Shown here in pieces: positions 26,006 to 34,938 of a stretch of DNA of 64,000 nucleotides. Positions within the stretch are counted from its first letter, which is position 1; every line of letters starts with the position of its first letter. The stretch spans positions 930,001 through 994,000 of the forward strand of contig NZ_JAROCF010000001.1 of assembly GCF_030433685.1 (NCBI RefSeq), given 5' to 3'. The position numbers were made by a program, and so were the translations under genes. The notes below the pieces were generated by a model. The model worked only from the letters and a program-made list of their open reading frames with translations. It ran no database searches and was not told the origin of the DNA. This stretch comes from Leifsonia williamsii. GTDB taxonomy: Bacteria > Actinomycetota > Actinomycetes > Actinomycetales > Microbacteriaceae.

Positions 26006-26283
26006 GTTGGCTAATTTTCCTCGGAGTGGTCGCGGCCGTCGTCCTCATAGCCATCGGCTTCGGGCTGGCGGACCTCGGGCGGATCGCGGTGTGCGACGGT
26101 CCCATCGTCGACGCCGCACCCTGTAACGGCGCCCGCCTGCGCCAGTCGATCTTCGCCTCGGCGCTCGCGTTGGCCGGGATCATCGCCGCGGCGGTCCTGA
26201 TCGCGGCGTTCGTCGTCGCGCATCGGCCGCGCCCGACTTCGACGGCAACCGTCGTCGACGAGGCGCCGGCCGAGCGCGACTGA
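25996..26283 (+). CDS. Small two-helix membrane protein
   Basis: 95 residues from GTG 25996, which overlaps the end of the preceding frame by 10 nt. Hydrophobic helix 1 (VGWLIFLGVVAAVVLIAIG) and helix 2 (about 52-75, FASALALAGIIAAAVLIAAF) bracket a loop with two cysteines (AVCDGP and APCNGA), followed by a short charged tail. The family is not recognised. The coupling suggests it works with the exported protein encoded upstream, perhaps as a membrane partner; this is positional inference. Confidence 0.55.
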   Translation: MRVGWLIFLGVVAAVVLIAIGFGLADLGRIAVCDGPIVDAAPCNGARLRQSIFASALALAGIIAAAVLIAAFVVAHRPRPTSTATVVDEAPAERD

Positions 26284-26298
26284 CGCAGCCCCAGACGG

Positions 26299-27219
26299 CT
26301 ACCGCGACACGGGTGCGGCGGAGTACGCCCCCGCCGCGATGTCCTCGAACAGCGTGGGGCCGCTCGGGGTCCATCCCAGCCGCTCGCGGGTGAGGGCGCT
26401 GGAGGCGGGGATGTCGGCGCTGAAGAACGCGCCGAGCCAGCCGAAGTGGTCGGCTGCCTCCTCGGCGGGGATGGAGGCGGTGGGTACCCCGAGCGCTTCA
26501 CCGAGCGCCGCGGCGATCGCGCGGGTCGGGAGGCCCTCCTCGGCGACGGCGTGCACAACCGGGAGCGCCGGCGCGCCCGCGAGCGCCTCGTCCATCGCGA
26601 GGGCGATCAGCCGGCCCGCGTCGGAGCGGTGCACGGCCGGCCAACGGTTGCTCCCGTCTCCGACGTAGCCCGCAACGCCGGTGCGTCGCGCGATGTCCGC
26701 GAGGACGGCGGTGAAGCCGTGGTCGCCCGCGCCGTGCACGGTCGGGGCGAAGCGCAGCGCGACGGGGCGCACGCCGCGGTCGGCCGCCGAGAGCGCGAGC
26801 TGCTCGGCTCCACCGCGGGGCGATTCCGGTCCCGAGAACGGCGAGGCGTCGCGCTCGGTCGCGATCCTGCCTGCGGCGAGCAGGGCGAGGCCGGAGGCGA
26901 AGAGGAATGGCTTGTCGGTGCCCTCCAGCGCGCCCAGCATCGTCTCGACGGCGGCGCGCTCGGCGAGGCCCGACGACGCGTAGGCGTCGAAGTCGTGCTT
27001 GAAGGCGAGGTGGAGGACGCCGTCCGCCTCCTCCGCTCCCGAGCGGAGGCTGTCGAGGTCGTCCAGGCTGCCTCGGTGGACGCGGGCGCCTGCGGCGAGG
27101 AGGGCGTCGGCGGAGGTGTCGGAGCGGGCGAGGCCGGCCACCTCGTGGCCGGCGGCGAGGAGCTCCGGGACGGCGGCCGAGCCGATCCAGCCGGAGGCTC
27201 CGGTGACGAAGATGCGCAT
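26299..27219 (-). CDS. NAD-dependent epimerase/dehydratase-like SDR protein
   Basis: 306 residues of the extended/atypical SDR class. The Rossmann motif TGASGWIGSAAVPELLAAGH opens the protein, followed by GLARSDTSADAL and DDLDSL, as in NmrA/epimerase-like enzymes. The usual YxxxK catalytic pair is not obvious, so it may be a non-classical member. The ribosome binding site is AAAGGA. It is divergent from a TetR regulator, and two operator-like palindromes lie between them, so it is the likely target of that regulator. The substrate is unknown. Confidence 0.85.
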   Translation of the reverse strand: MRIFVTGASGWIGSAAVPELLAAGHEVAGLARSDTSADALLAAGARVHRGSLDDLDSLRSGAEEADGVLHLAFKHDFDAYASSGLAERAAVETMLGALEGTDKPFLFASGLALLAAGRIATERDASPFSGPESPRGGAEQLALSAADRGVRPVALRFAPTVHGAGDHGFTAVLADIARRTGVAGYVGDGSNRWPAVHRSDAGRLIALAMDEALAGAPALPVVHAVAEEGLPTRAIAAALGEALGVPTASIPAEEAADHFGWLGAFFSADIPASSALTRERLGWTPSGPTLFEDIAAGAYSAAPVSR

Positions 27220-27239
27220 GTGCGGTCCTTTCGAGCGGT

Positions 27240-27295
27240 GATGTCAGGATGTGACATCAGCGGAAGCGTAGCACTGATGTCAGCAACTGTCATCA
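27240..27295. promoter_or_regulatory. Paired TetR-type operators
   Basis: GATGTCA and TGACATC (27240-27246 and 27252-27258) form a perfect 7-bp inverted repeat with a 5-nt spacer. TGATGTCAG and CTGTCATCA (27275-27283 and 27287-27295) form an 8-of-9-bp inverted repeat. Both share the half-site TGATGTCA. They lie between the divergent epimerase and TetR genes, the standard arrangement for a TetR protein controlling both. Confidence 0.75.
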
Positions 27296-27325
27296 GAGTG
27301 TCTGCACCCCGGTAGACTGGCCCGC

Positions 27326-27889
27326 ATGGGACGCTGGCAGCCGGACGCACAGGGGCGCCTCTCCGTCGCCGCGCTGGAGCTGTACGCCGAGCGCGGCTAC
27401 GACCGCACCTCCGTCGCCGACATCGCCGCGCGTGCGGGCGTGACCGAGCGCACGTTCTTCCGCCACTTCTCCGACAAGCGCGAGGTGCTGTTCGACCGCA
27501 CGAACGCGATGGGCGCGGCGGCCGTCGCGGCCATCGCGGACTCGGCGCCGGGGCTCTCGCCGTTGCAGCGCGCGGAGGCGGGCATGGCTGCGGCCGGCGC
27601 CTTCCTGGAGGAGCGGAGGCCGTGGGCGCGGGCGCGCGCGCAGGTCATCGCGGCGACCCCCAGCCTCCAGGAGCGCGAACTGCTCAAGCTGTCGACGCTC
27701 GCCGACGACTGCGCGACGGCGATGCGCGAGAAGGGCGTGCCGGAGCCCGCGGCCACCCTGGCGGCGGAGGCCGGGGTGGCGGCGTTCAAGATGGCGTTCG
27801 CCGGCTGGATCGCCGACGACGACCCGCAGACGATCGCGCAGCGCGTCCATGCGCACCTGCGCGATCTGCGGGAGCTGGCGGTGGGCTGA
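27326..27889 (+). CDS. TetR-family transcriptional regulator
   Basis: 187 residues. The N-terminal helix-turn-helix has RLSVAALELYAERGYDRTSV and IAARAGVTERTFFRHFSDKR. The C-terminal ligand/dimer domain (about 60-187) is Ala-rich with PWARARAQVIAATPSLQERE. It probably represses the divergent epimerase-like gene by binding the two palindromes at 27240-27295. TAGACT lies 7 nt before the ATG, so the transcript is probably leaderless and the right-hand operator lies about 20 nt upstream of the -10 element. Confidence 0.93.
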   Translation: MGRWQPDAQGRLSVAALELYAERGYDRTSVADIAARAGVTERTFFRHFSDKREVLFDRTNAMGAAAVAAIADSAPGLSPLQRAEAGMAAAGAFLEERRPWARARAQVIAATPSLQERELLKLSTLADDCATAMREKGVPEPAATLAAEAGVAAFKMAFAGWIADDDPQTIAQRVHAHLRDLRELAVG

Positions 27890-27910
27890 CGAGCGCCACC
27901 GCCGGGGGCG

Positions 27911-28153
27911 TCAGCGGCTCAGCGCCGCCTCCAGCTCCGGGTCCGTCGGCTCGACCAGGTGGCTGCCGTCGGGGAGCACGATCACGGGGATGTTGGTGCG
28001 GCCGCTGATCGCGCGGGCACGGTCGGCCTCCTCCGGACGCTGCACGAGGTCGATGTACTCGTACTCGGCGCCGAGCCGGTCGAGGAGGGCCTTGGAGCGG
28101 ATGCAGTCGCGGCACCAGTCGGCGCCGTACATGGTGATGGCGGGGGAGGTCAT
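27911..28153 (-). CDS. Mycoredoxin/glutaredoxin-like protein
   Basis: 80 residues, a single thioredoxin fold. Active-site Cys14-Arg-Asp-Cys17 (ADWCRDCIRSK), the cis-proline region NIPVIVLPDG and the terminal helix DPELEAAL. The length and the CxxC position match actinobacterial mycoredoxins, which reduce mycothiol-mixed disulphides; the CRDC active site differs from the commoner CGYC, so specificity is uncertain. TAGGGT precedes the ATG by 6 nt and overlaps a GGAGGG run. Confidence 0.85.
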   Translation of the reverse strand: MTSPAITMYGADWCRDCIRSKALLDRLGAEYEYIDLVQRPEEADRARAISGRTNIPVIVLPDGSHLVEPTDPELEAALSR

Positions 28154-28162
28154 CCCTCCACC

Positions 28163-28849
28163 CTACGAGCGGCCGGCTGTGAGTCCTGTGGGCAACGTGC
28201 CGTCGATGATCAGCGTGGCCCGGCCGCTCGTCGCCTCGATCAGCCGTCCGTTGACGCCGTCGACGTCGCAGGCCCAGGCCAGGGCCGCCTCGGGCGTGCG
28301 GCCGTGCCGGGTGTGCCGGTCGACCAGGCGGCGCACGCGCTCCTCCTCGGGCGTCGCCACGAACCAGCTCTCGGCGAGGAGGGCGGGGATGCGGTCCCAG
28401 GGCGACTGCGGCGCGAGCAGGTAGTTGCCCTCCACGACCACGAGCCGCACCTCCGGCGCGACTTGGATCGACCCGGCGACCGGCTCGTCGACCGTCCGCT
28501 CGAAGGCGGGCGCGTACACCGGGTTGTCGCGCTCGTCCAGGATGCGCCGCAGCAGCGCGACGAACCCCCAGCCGTCGAAGGTGTCGATCGCTCCCTTGCG
28601 CTCGTGCCGCCCAAGCGCGTCGAGGGTGGCGTTGGCGAGGTGGAAGCCGTCCATCGGCAGGTACGCCGCGACCGCCTCCCCGGCTCGTTCGTTGACGGCG
28701 GCGGCGATGGCGCGCGCGAGGGTGGTCTTGCCAGACCCGGGACTGCCGGCGACGCCGAGCAGCGCGCGCGAGCCGGGCGCGGGCACGAGGCCGAGAGCGC
28801 GCTGGGCCAGCGCGTCGAAGGGGAGGGAGGAGGGGGAGGCGGAGGTCAC
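28163..28849 (-). CDS. Nucleoside/nucleotide kinase family protein (PanK/uridine-kinase-like P-loop kinase)
   Basis: 228 residues. Walker A is GSPGSGKTTLARAIA; PMDGFHLANATLDALGRHERKG is the substrate region shared with YggC-like and pantothenate-kinase-like proteins; VVVEGNYLL is the Walker B-like strand; the lid region holds VDRHTRHGRTPEAA. Related proteins phosphorylate sugars or nucleosides, and some are encoded in carbohydrate operons. It lies 43 nt from rhaB on the same strand but has its own CACAAT 6 nt before the GTG start, so it may be separate from the rhamnose operon. Confidence 0.85.
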   Translation of the reverse strand: MTSASPSSLPFDALAQRALGLVPAPGSRALLGVAGSPGSGKTTLARAIAAAVNERAGEAVAAYLPMDGFHLANATLDALGRHERKGAIDTFDGWGFVALLRRILDERDNPVYAPAFERTVDEPVAGSIQVAPEVRLVVVEGNYLLAPQSPWDRIPALLAESWFVATPEEERVRRLVDRHTRHGRTPEAALAWACDVDGVNGRLIEATSGRATLIIDGTLPTGLTAGRS

Positions 28850-28891
28850 GGGACCATTGTGCCCTCCGCCCCCGATGCGCGAGGCCGCGGC

Positions 28892-30346
28892 CTAGACCCC
28901 GACCCGCGCTGGCTCGTACCGCACCGGCGCGAACACCCGCCCCACGAGCCCGCGCAGCGTCTCCAGGTCGCCGCTGATCAGCCCAGCGGCACGCCCCTGC
29001 ACCAGCGCGTTGCCGATCGCGGTCGCCTCCACCGGTCCCGCCAGCACCGGCACGCCGAGGCGGTCGGCGGTGGCCTGGCAGAGCAGAGCGTTGCGCGCGC
29101 CTCCGCCGACGATGTGCACCGTGTCGACCGTCACGCCCGACAGCGAGGAGGCCGTGCGCACCGCGCGCGCGAAGGCGTCGGCCAGGCTCTCGATGATCGC
29201 GCGCACGATACCCGCCGGGCTCGCCGGCGCGCGGAGGCCGCGCTCGGCGTACCAGTCGGCGATCCGGCCCGGGAGGTCGCCGGGGGCGAGGAAGCGCGGG
29301 TCGTCGGCGTCGAAGAGGTCCGTCGGGCGGGGGAGGGCCGCGGCCTCGCCGAGCAGCGACTCCAGGGTCACGTGGAGGCCGCGGCGCTGCCACTCGCGCA
29401 CCGATTCGCTCAGCAGCCAGAGGCCCATCACGTTGTGCAGGTAGCGCACACGGCCGTCGACGCCGCCCTCGTTGGTGAAGTTGGCGGCGCGGCTCTCGTC
29501 GGTCAGCACGCGCCGCTCCAGCTCCACGCCGACCAGGCCCCAGGTGCCGCAGGAGATGTACGCGGCGCGCTCGGCCTGCATCGGCACGGCGACGACCGCG
29601 GAGGCGGTGTCGTGCGATCCGACGGCCGTGACCGTCGGGCCGGCGCCCGCGAACGGCAGGTCCGCGGCGAGCGACGGGAGCAGCGGCCCGACGGCCGTGC
29701 CCGCGTCCACCAGCGGCGCGAACAGGTCGCGCGGAAGGCGCAGCCGCTCGATCAGAGCATCGTTCCACGAGCCGTCCGCGGCGAGCAGCCCGGTCGTGGA
29801 GGCGTTGGTGCGCTCGGCGTGCTCCCGCCCGGTCAGCCAGTACGTGAGCAGGTCGGGGATGAGGAGGAAGCGGTCGGCACCCTCCAGCGCCCCGGTCTCG
29901 CGGTCGACGGCGAGCTGGTACAGCGAGTTGAACGGGAGGAACTGGAGGCCGCCCTCGCGGTACAGCTCCTCCGGCGCGACCGTCGCGTGCACCAGCTCCA
30001 CGCCGTGCGCCGTGCGGTCGTCGCGGTAGTGGTACGGCTCACCGCGGAGCCGACCACGGCCCAGCAGGCCGTAGTCGACCGCCCACGAGTCCACGCCGAT
30101 GCTCGCCAGCTCGGGCTCCGCCCGCGCGACCGCGGCCAGGCCCTCCAGCACGCTGGAATACAGGCCGGTCACGCTCCAATGCAGGGCCGCGCGGTCCCCC
30201 TCCCACACCCGCACGGGCGTGTTGAGGAAGCGGGCCGCCTCGGTCAGCTCGAGCGTGTTCGCGCCGACGCGGGCGTGCATGACCCGGCCGCTCGTCGCGC
30301 CCAGGTCGACCGCCGCGACGGCGCCCGCGCGCCCCGCCACGCTCAT
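28892..30346 (-). CDS. rhaB: L-rhamnulokinase
   Basis: 484 residues of the FGGY carbohydrate kinase family. Phosphorylates L-rhamnulose to L-rhamnulose-1-phosphate with ATP. N-terminal AVDLGATSGRVM is the phosphate-1 motif; GVDSWAVDYGLL, HYRDDRT and LFLPFNSLYQL-like QFLPFNSLYQL are RhaB-specific; AVGSHDTASAVV, ISCGTWGLVGVE and HIVGGGARNALLCQ complete the ATP domain. Start ATG 30346 overlaps the stop of the aldolase/dehydrogenase gene by 4 nt. Last gene of the rhaM-to-rhaB operon. Confidence 0.95.
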   Translation of the reverse strand: MSVAGRAGAVAAVDLGATSGRVMHARVGANTLELTEAARFLNTPVRVWEGDRAALHWSVTGLYSSVLEGLAAVARAEPELASIGVDSWAVDYGLLGRGRLRGEPYHYRDDRTAHGVELVHATVAPEELYREGGLQFLPFNSLYQLAVDRETGALEGADRFLLIPDLLTYWLTGREHAERTNASTTGLLAADGSWNDALIERLRLPRDLFAPLVDAGTAVGPLLPSLAADLPFAGAGPTVTAVGSHDTASAVVAVPMQAERAAYISCGTWGLVGVELERRVLTDESRAANFTNEGGVDGRVRYLHNVMGLWLLSESVREWQRRGLHVTLESLLGEAAALPRPTDLFDADDPRFLAPGDLPGRIADWYAERGLRAPASPAGIVRAIIESLADAFARAVRTASSLSGVTVDTVHIVGGGARNALLCQATADRLGVPVLAGPVEATAIGNALVQGRAAGLISGDLETLRGLVGRVFAPVRYEPARVGV

Positions 30347-32379
30347 CGCAGGAACGCCGCCGCCACGCCGGCGTCCACGGGGATGTGCAGACCGGTCGTG
30401 TGGTCGAGGTCGCTGGTGCAGAGGACGAACACCGCGTTGGCCACGTGCTCCGGCAGCACCTCGCGCTTGAGCAGCGTGCGCTGCGCGTAGTACTTGCCCA
30501 GCTCCTCCTCCGGCACGCCGTAGACCGCGGCGCGCTTGGCGCCCCAGCCGCCGGCGAAGATGCCGGAGCCGCGCACGACACCGTCGGGGTTGATGCCGTT
30601 GACGCGGATGCCGTGGTCGCCGAGCTCGGCGGCCAGCAGGCGCACCTGGTGGGCCTGGTCGGCCTTCGTCGCCGAGTACGCGATGTTGTTCGGGCCGGCG
30701 AAGATCGAGTTCTTCGACGAGATGTAGACGATGTCGCCGCCGAGCTTCTGGTCGATCAGCACCTTGGCCGCGGCGCGCGAGACCAGGAACGAGCCCTTGG
30801 CCATGACGTCGTGCTGGAGGTCCCAGTCGGCCGTCGTGGTCTCCAGCAGCGGCTTGGAGATGGAGAGGCCGGCGTTGTTCACGACCAGGTCGAGGCCGCC
30901 GAACTGGAGGAGCGCGGCGGCGATGGCCTCGTCGATCGCCTTCTCGTCGGTGACGTTGGCGGCGACGCCCAGGGCGACGTCGGCGTTCCCGATCTCGGCC
31001 GCGGCGGCCTGCGCCTTCTCCAGGTCGAGGTCGGCGATGACGACGCACGCGCCCTCGGCGGCCAGACGCGTGGCGATGGCCTTGCCGATGCCGGAGGCGG
31101 CGCCGGTGACGAGCGCGACGCGGCCGGCGAGCGGCTTCGGCTTCGGCATGCGCTGCAGCTTCGCCTCCTCCAGCGCCCAGTACTCGATGCGGAACTTCTC
31201 GGCCTCGTCGATCGGCGCGTAGTGCGAGAGCGCCTCGGCGCCGCGCATCACGTTGATCGCGTTGATGTAGAACTCGCCGGCGACGCGGGCGGTCTGCTCG
31301 TTGGCGCCGTAGGAGAACATCCCGACGCCCGGGATGAGGATGATCGCCGGGTCCGCACCACGGATCGCGGGGGAGTCCGCGGTCGCGTTGCGGTCGTAGT
31401 ACGCCTGGTAGTCGGCGCGGTACGCCTCGTGCAGCTCCTCGAGCCGGGCGACCGAGTCCTCGATGGAGGCGTCGGCCGGCAGGTCGAGGACCAGCGGCTT
31501 CACCTTCGTGCGCAGGAAGTGGTCGGGGCAGCTCGTGCCCAGCGCGGCCAGGCGCGGGTGCTCGGCGTGCGCGAGGAAGTCGAGCACGACCTCCGCGTCG
31601 GTGAAGTGGCCGACCTGCACCTTGTCGGTGGAGGCGATGGCGCGCAGGTGCGGAGCCAGCGCGGCCGCCTTGGCGCGGCGCTCGCCCTCGGGCAGGGCTT
31701 CGTAACCCTCCAGGACGGGACCGAACGGGTCTGGACGGCCGTTGGCCGCGATGTACTCCTCGGCGGTCTTGATGATCCACAGGGAGTTGGCCTCGGCCTC
31801 CTCGCTCGTGGCGCCCCAGGCGGTGATGCCGTGGCCGCCGAGGATGGTGCCGATCGCCTCCGGGTTCGCCGCCTTGATCGCGGCGATGTCGAGGCCGAGC
31901 TGGAAGCCGGGGCGGCGCCACGGCACCCACACGACGCGACCGCCGAAGATCGTCTTGGTCAGCTCCTCGCCGTCGGCCGCGGTCGCGATCGCGATGCCGG
32001 AGTCGGGGTGGAGGTGGTCGACGTGCGCCGCATCCACGAGGCCGTGCATCGCGGTGTCGATCGACGGCGCTGCGCCGCCCTTGCCGTGGAGCGTGTAGTC
32101 GAAGGCGGCGACCATCTCGTCCTCGCGCTCGACGCCGGGGTAGACGTTCTGCAGTGCGCGGAGGCGGTCGAGGCGCAGCACCGCGAGGCCCTGCTCCTTC
32201 AGCGTGCCGAGGTCGCCCCCCGAGCCCTTCACCCAGAGCAGCTCGACCGGCTCGCCGGTGACGGGGTCGGTCTCGGTGCCCTTGGCGGAGGTGTTGCCGC
32301 CGGCGTAGTTGGTGTTCTTCGGGTCGGACCCGAGGCGGTTCGAGCGGGCCAGGAGGGCCGCGACGGTCTCGTTGGTCAT
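30343..32379 (-). CDS. rhaE: Bifunctional rhamnulose-1-phosphate aldolase / lactaldehyde dehydrogenase
   Basis: 678 residues with two enzymes fused. The class II aldolase half (about 1-415) carries NTNYAGGNTSAKG, LWVKGSGGDLG and the metal-binding HVDHLHPDSG, and splits L-rhamnulose-1-phosphate into DHAP and L-lactaldehyde. The SDR half (about 418-678) has LVTGAASGIGKAIATRL, NNAGLSIS and YSATKADQ, and oxidises lactaldehyde to lactate. This is the RhaE architecture known from Bacillus YuxG. ATG 32379 follows GGGGAG; an ATG at 32397 overlaps the rhaI end and has no ribosome binding site. It starts 5 nt after rhaI and is coupled to rhaB. Confidence 0.95.
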   Translation of the reverse strand: MTNETVAALLARSNRLGSDPKNTNYAGGNTSAKGTETDPVTGEPVELLWVKGSGGDLGTLKEQGLAVLRLDRLRALQNVYPGVEREDEMVAAFDYTLHGKGGAAPSIDTAMHGLVDAAHVDHLHPDSGIAIATAADGEELTKTIFGGRVVWVPWRRPGFQLGLDIAAIKAANPEAIGTILGGHGITAWGATSEEAEANSLWIIKTAEEYIAANGRPDPFGPVLEGYEALPEGERRAKAAALAPHLRAIASTDKVQVGHFTDAEVVLDFLAHAEHPRLAALGTSCPDHFLRTKVKPLVLDLPADASIEDSVARLEELHEAYRADYQAYYDRNATADSPAIRGADPAIILIPGVGMFSYGANEQTARVAGEFYINAINVMRGAEALSHYAPIDEAEKFRIEYWALEEAKLQRMPKPKPLAGRVALVTGAASGIGKAIATRLAAEGACVVIADLDLEKAQAAAAEIGNADVALGVAANVTDEKAIDEAIAAALLQFGGLDLVVNNAGLSISKPLLETTTADWDLQHDVMAKGSFLVSRAAAKVLIDQKLGGDIVYISSKNSIFAGPNNIAYSATKADQAHQVRLLAAELGDHGIRVNGINPDGVVRGSGIFAGGWGAKRAAVYGVPEEELGKYYAQRTLLKREVLPEHVANAVFVLCTSDLDHTTGLHIPVDAGVAAAFLR

Positions 32380-32384
32380 GCTGT

Positions 32385-33548
32385 TCACGCTCCCCATCCG
32401 GCCTGGGTACCGCCAACGCGGTCGGCCTCGATCTTCTGCTGGTACCCGGACGCCTTGTAGGCGGCCATCGGGTCGGCCGGGAGGCCGCGGGTCTCGCGCC
32501 AGGCGGCGAGGTCGGCGCGCACGTCGGTGTTGAAGGCGTCCATGAAGACGGTGTTGGCGGCGAGCACGTCGCCGGCGCGCTGGGCGGCGTCGAGCGCCTC
32601 CGTGTCGACGAGGAGGGCCTTGGCCGTCGCCTCCTGCACGTTGAGCACCGAGCGGATCTGGCCCGGGATCTTCGCCTCGAGGTTGTGGCACTGGTCGAGC
32701 ATGAAGGCCACGTCCGGGTTGGCGTAGCCGCCGCCGCGGATCACCTCGAAGACGATGCGGAACAGCTGGAACGGGTCCGCGGCTCCCACGATCAGGTCGT
32801 CGTCGGCGTAGAAGCGGCTGTTGAAGTCGAACGAGCCGAGCTTGCCGAGGCGCAGCAGCTGCATGACGATGAACTCGATGTTCGTGCCCGGCGCGTGGTG
32901 GCCGGTGTCGAGGCACACCATCGCGCGGTCGCCGAGCGCGGCGGTCTGTACGTAGCTGGTGCCCCAGTCCGGAACATCGGTGTGGTAGAACGCCGGCTCG
33001 AAGAACTTGTATTCGAGCACGAGGCGCTGGCCTTCGCCGATGCGCTCGTAGATCTTCTGGAGGCTGTCGGCCAGCCGGTCCTGCCGGGCCCGCATCGAGT
33101 CCTGGCCCGGGTAGTTGGTGCCGTCGGCGAGCCAGATCTTGAGGTCGCGCGACCCGGTCTCGTTCATGATGTCGATGCACTCGAAGTGGTGGTCGATCGC
33201 CTTCTGGCGGATCCTGTCGTCCCAGTGCGTGACCGACCCGAACTTGTAGTCGTCGTCCTGGAAGGTGTTCGAGTTCACGGTGCCGAGCTCGACGCCGTTG
33301 TCCTCGGCGTGCTTCTTGAGGTCGGCGTACGAGTCGACCTTGTCCCACGGGATGTGGAGCGCCACGGTCGGCGCGAGGCCGGTGTGCCTGTGCACCTGGG
33401 CGGCGTCCGAGATCTTCTCGAACGGGTCGCGCGCGGTGCCGGGGGTGCCGAACACCTTGAACCGGGTGCCCGAGTTGCCGAACGCCCAGCTGGGGAGCTC
33501 GATCGCCTGCAGCGCGAGCTGCGAGCGGATGTCGTCGGTGAGGGTCAT
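32385..33548 (-). CDS. rhaI: L-rhamnose isomerase (RhaI type)
   Basis: 387 residues of the xylose-isomerase-like TIM barrel. Converts L-rhamnose to L-rhamnulose. It begins MTLTDDIRSQLALQAIELPSW-like sequence typical of RhaI and shows PTVALHIPWDKVD, NSNTFQDDDYKFGS, VCLDTGHHAPGTNIEF and FNSRFYADDD, with His, Asp and Glu residues suitable for two metal ions. RhaI is not homologous in detail to E. coli RhaA; it is the form usual in Actinobacteria and Pseudomonas. It lies between the MFS permease and rhaE in the operon. Confidence 0.94.
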   Translation of the reverse strand: MTLTDDIRSQLALQAIELPSWAFGNSGTRFKVFGTPGTARDPFEKISDAAQVHRHTGLAPTVALHIPWDKVDSYADLKKHAEDNGVELGTVNSNTFQDDDYKFGSVTHWDDRIRQKAIDHHFECIDIMNETGSRDLKIWLADGTNYPGQDSMRARQDRLADSLQKIYERIGEGQRLVLEYKFFEPAFYHTDVPDWGTSYVQTAALGDRAMVCLDTGHHAPGTNIEFIVMQLLRLGKLGSFDFNSRFYADDDLIVGAADPFQLFRIVFEVIRGGGYANPDVAFMLDQCHNLEAKIPGQIRSVLNVQEATAKALLVDTEALDAAQRAGDVLAANTVFMDAFNTDVRADLAAWRETRGLPADPMAAYKASGYQQKIEADRVGGTQAGWGA

Positions 33549-33573
33549 GGTCTCGCTTTCGTGTCGTGGTGGG

Positions 33574-34893
33574 TCAGGCGCGCGCGTCTTCGCGTGCGGT
33601 GGAGTCGGTGGAGGTGGTGGTCGGTGTGTCGCGGCCGTAGCGCTCGGCCTCGATCTGCCGGAGCGACTTGCCCTGCGTCGCCGGCGCCCAGATGACGCCG
33701 ATCAGGAGGGCGACCACGAGGAACGCGATCAGGATGAGGCCGACCGTCGGCACGCCGGAGGCGGCCAGGAGCACCGGGAACACCGAGCTCAGCAGGCCGA
33801 CGGCGATGCGGGCCGCGAAGAACAGCACGCCCTGCGCGCTCGCCCGGTACGGCGTCGCGAACAGCTCGGCCGTCCAGACGCCGTAGAAGGCCTGCGCACC
33901 GATGCCGGCCGCGATGCCCCACGAGATGGCGAAGGTGAGCAGGGTCGGCAGCCCGGGAGGGGCGAACACCAGCACGACCCAGGCCAGGATGCCGAGCACG
34001 GCGCCGATGAAGTACAGGACGCGGCGCGACATCCGGTCGGCCAGCTGCATGAAGCCGAAGTAGGTCGCGAGCACGGTGCAGCCCCAGACGAGCACCTGCA
34101 GGAGGTCCTGCTCGACGGCGCTGTGCACGCCGGCGGCCTCGTAGACGCGCGGCATGAAGATGCCTGCCTGGCCGGCGACGAGGTTCCAGAAGCCGTAGAC
34201 GCCGAAGAGGAACAGCAGCGCGGTGATGTTGGCGCGCTTCGAGAAGAGGGCGCGCATCCCGGTGCCCGAGTGGGTGGTGGAGACGGCGCCCGTCTTGACG
34301 TCGGTCCACAGCTTCGACTCGGGGAGGCCCTGCCGCACCCACCAGACGATGGCGGCCACCACGAACAGGTGGGCGAAGATCAGGCGGCTGCCGAGCAGGC
34401 CCAGCGGGGCGAGCGCGGCCGCGAGGGCGAATCCGACGAGCGGGCCGATCGACCAGGCGAGCTGGGCCATGCCGACGTGCTTGCCGCGCGCGTGGTCCGG
34501 CGCCTGCTCGGCGATGTAGGTCCAGGAGGCGGGGACGCCCGCGCCGACGGCGATGCCGGTGATGAGGAAGGCGGCGAACAGCATCCCGGCGTTCACCGCG
34601 AAGACCGCGAGCAGCACGCCGAGCATGTAGAGCAGCAGGTCGTACGTGTAGATGAACTTGCGGCCGAGCCGGTCGGTCAGTGGGCCGCCCAGGATCGCTC
34701 CGATGGCCGCGCCGAACGCGTTGGCGCTGAACGCGGCGAGGATGCCGACGAACCCGTCGGTCAGGTGGAACTGCGTCTGCCAGAACCCGAGGCTCGTCGC
34801 GATCGCGATGATCGATCCGGACTCGATGTAGTTCGACATGGCGACCGACGTGGTGGCCCGCCATCCGGTGGTGCTGCTGCTTCCGACTCTCAT
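33574..34893 (-). CDS. MFS sugar permease, probable L-rhamnose importer
   Basis: 439 residues with 12 predicted membrane helices. The loop 2-3 signature GGPLTDRLGRKFIYTYD and PASWTYIAEQAPDHARGKHV mark the sugar-porter branch of the MFS; the second-half repeat is LADRMSRRVLYFIG. The conserved end is PATQGKSLRQIEAERYG. It lies between rhaM and rhaI in the same direction, so L-rhamnose is the likely substrate. It would be a second import route besides the ABC transporter 10 kb away. ATG 34893 follows AAGGAAG. Confidence 0.87.
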   Translation of the reverse strand: MRVGSSSTTGWRATTSVAMSNYIESGSIIAIATSLGFWQTQFHLTDGFVGILAAFSANAFGAAIGAILGGPLTDRLGRKFIYTYDLLLYMLGVLLAVFAVNAGMLFAAFLITGIAVGAGVPASWTYIAEQAPDHARGKHVGMAQLAWSIGPLVGFALAAALAPLGLLGSRLIFAHLFVVAAIVWWVRQGLPESKLWTDVKTGAVSTTHSGTGMRALFSKRANITALLFLFGVYGFWNLVAGQAGIFMPRVYEAAGVHSAVEQDLLQVLVWGCTVLATYFGFMQLADRMSRRVLYFIGAVLGILAWVVLVFAPPGLPTLLTFAISWGIAAGIGAQAFYGVWTAELFATPYRASAQGVLFFAARIAVGLLSSVFPVLLAASGVPTVGLILIAFLVVALLIGVIWAPATQGKSLRQIEAERYGRDTPTTTSTDSTAREDARA

Positions 34894-34938
34894 CGTCGTT
34901 GGTGCTTCCTTACTGCTTCGTTGCGGTGCGATCCGGGC

